A stretch of 6,027 nucleotides of DNA from CAZHDI01 sp964531285. GTDB lineage: Bacteria; Pseudomonadota; Alphaproteobacteria; JAJFIK01. The position numbers and the translations under genes are program-made. This document shows positions 5,765 to 6,027 of the stretch, one piece after another. The DNA lies in contig CAZHDI010000146.1 in NCBI GenBank assembly GCA_964531285.1, positions 1 through 6,027 on the forward strand, in the 5' to 3' direction. A model generated the notes under the pieces. That model ran no database searches. It was not told the DNA's origin and worked only from the letters and a program-made list of their open reading frames with translations. Numbering within the stretch: position 1 is the first letter of the stretch; every line of letters starts with the position of its first letter.

Positions 5765-6027
5765 TTAGAACGCCACCTGGATGCCCAAGTACGGACCGGA
5801 GAGTTCGGTTTGAATGTCGGTGCGCTCGAATTCGCGGTCGACCGACAGGTGCTGATACCCGCCAAGAACCGACCAGCGGTCGCTGAACTGATAGCCAACG
5901 CCGGCAAAGGCCTGCCAGGTGAGCTCCGAGGAGTCGTCCATGCCAAACCCGCCAAGGTCGAGATAGCTGACGCCATACCACTTGTCGGTGAAGCGGCGAT
6001 TGACCCTGGCCGCCACCACAAGATCGA
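5765..6027 (-). CDS. Outer-membrane beta-barrel protein, C-terminal part (begins beyond the right edge)
   Basis: The last 86 residues of a protein whose start lies outside the window. The frame is open to the right edge, so the GTG at 6017-6019 is more likely an internal Val codon than a start. The sequence alternates in clear amphipathic strands: DLVVAARVNRRF, WYGVSYLDLGGFG, LTWQAFAGVGYQF, WSVLGGYQHLSVD, then a final GPYLGIQVAF. The closing strand ends in Phe, the signal read by the BAM complex when it inserts barrels into the outer membrane. The order GGFG, LTWQ-FAGVGYQF-D-W, GGY-HL-VD, LSGPYLGI fits the small 8- to 10-strand 'outer membrane beta-barrel' porin-like proteins. No substrate can be inferred. 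The four-helix membrane protein follows 9 nt downstream (using its ATG), so this is probably the first visible gene of the operon. Confidence 0.85.
   Translation of the reverse strand, partial: DLVVAARVNRRFTDKWYGVSYLDLGGFGMDDSSELTWQAFAGVGYQFSDRWSVLGGYQHLSVDREFERTDIQTELSGPYLGIQVAF

Overview
This is a GC-rich (about 60 % or more by eye) stretch of bacterial chromosome in which every gene I can support lies on the minus strand, so transcription runs from the right edge (6027) to the left edge (1). The content is typical of a Gram-negative proteobacterium: two outer-membrane beta-barrel proteins (both cut by the window edges), three proteins with lipoprotein-type signal peptides, a small polytopic inner-membrane protein, and a thioredoxin-fold isomerase of the 2-hydroxychromene-2-carboxylate isomerase family. 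The style of the proteins would suit an alphaproteobacterium, but no marker gene here proves that.

Layout in the direction of transcription. (1) 6027-5765: C-terminal end of an outer-membrane beta-barrel protein ending in Phe. (2) 5755-5339: a four-helix membrane protein, starting 9 nt after the barrel gene. (3) 5284-4928: a 118-residue lipoprotein. (4) 4922-2697: a very large lipoprotein with three internal W/GPW repeats and a tyrosine-rich segment, of the kind often labelled 'carbohydrate-binding family V/XII'; it starts 5 nt after gene 3, and its ribosome-binding site lies inside gene 3. Its 3' end is lost in a run of exactly 100 Ns (2597-2696), an assembly gap of unknown true length. (5) 2489-1572: a 305-residue lipoprotein of unknown function with four mature-chain cysteines besides the lipid-anchor cysteine. 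(6) A 179-nt spacer with a GC-rich inverted repeat at the stop codon and a terminator-like hairpin plus T-tract. (7) 1392-751: HCCA-isomerase-like protein with a strong ribosome-binding site. (8) 746-1: a second outer-membrane barrel protein, starting 4 nt after gene 7 and running off the window.

Genes 1-4 are probably one envelope operon and genes 7-8 a second one; gene 5 lies between them and its link to gene 4 cannot be read because of the gap. No RNA genes, insertion sequences, CRISPR arrays, phage genes or toxin/defence modules were seen. The most unusual item is the large repeat- and tyrosine-rich lipoprotein with its small lipoprotein partner, a family whose function is not established. 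I see no convincing evidence for a wholly new system.
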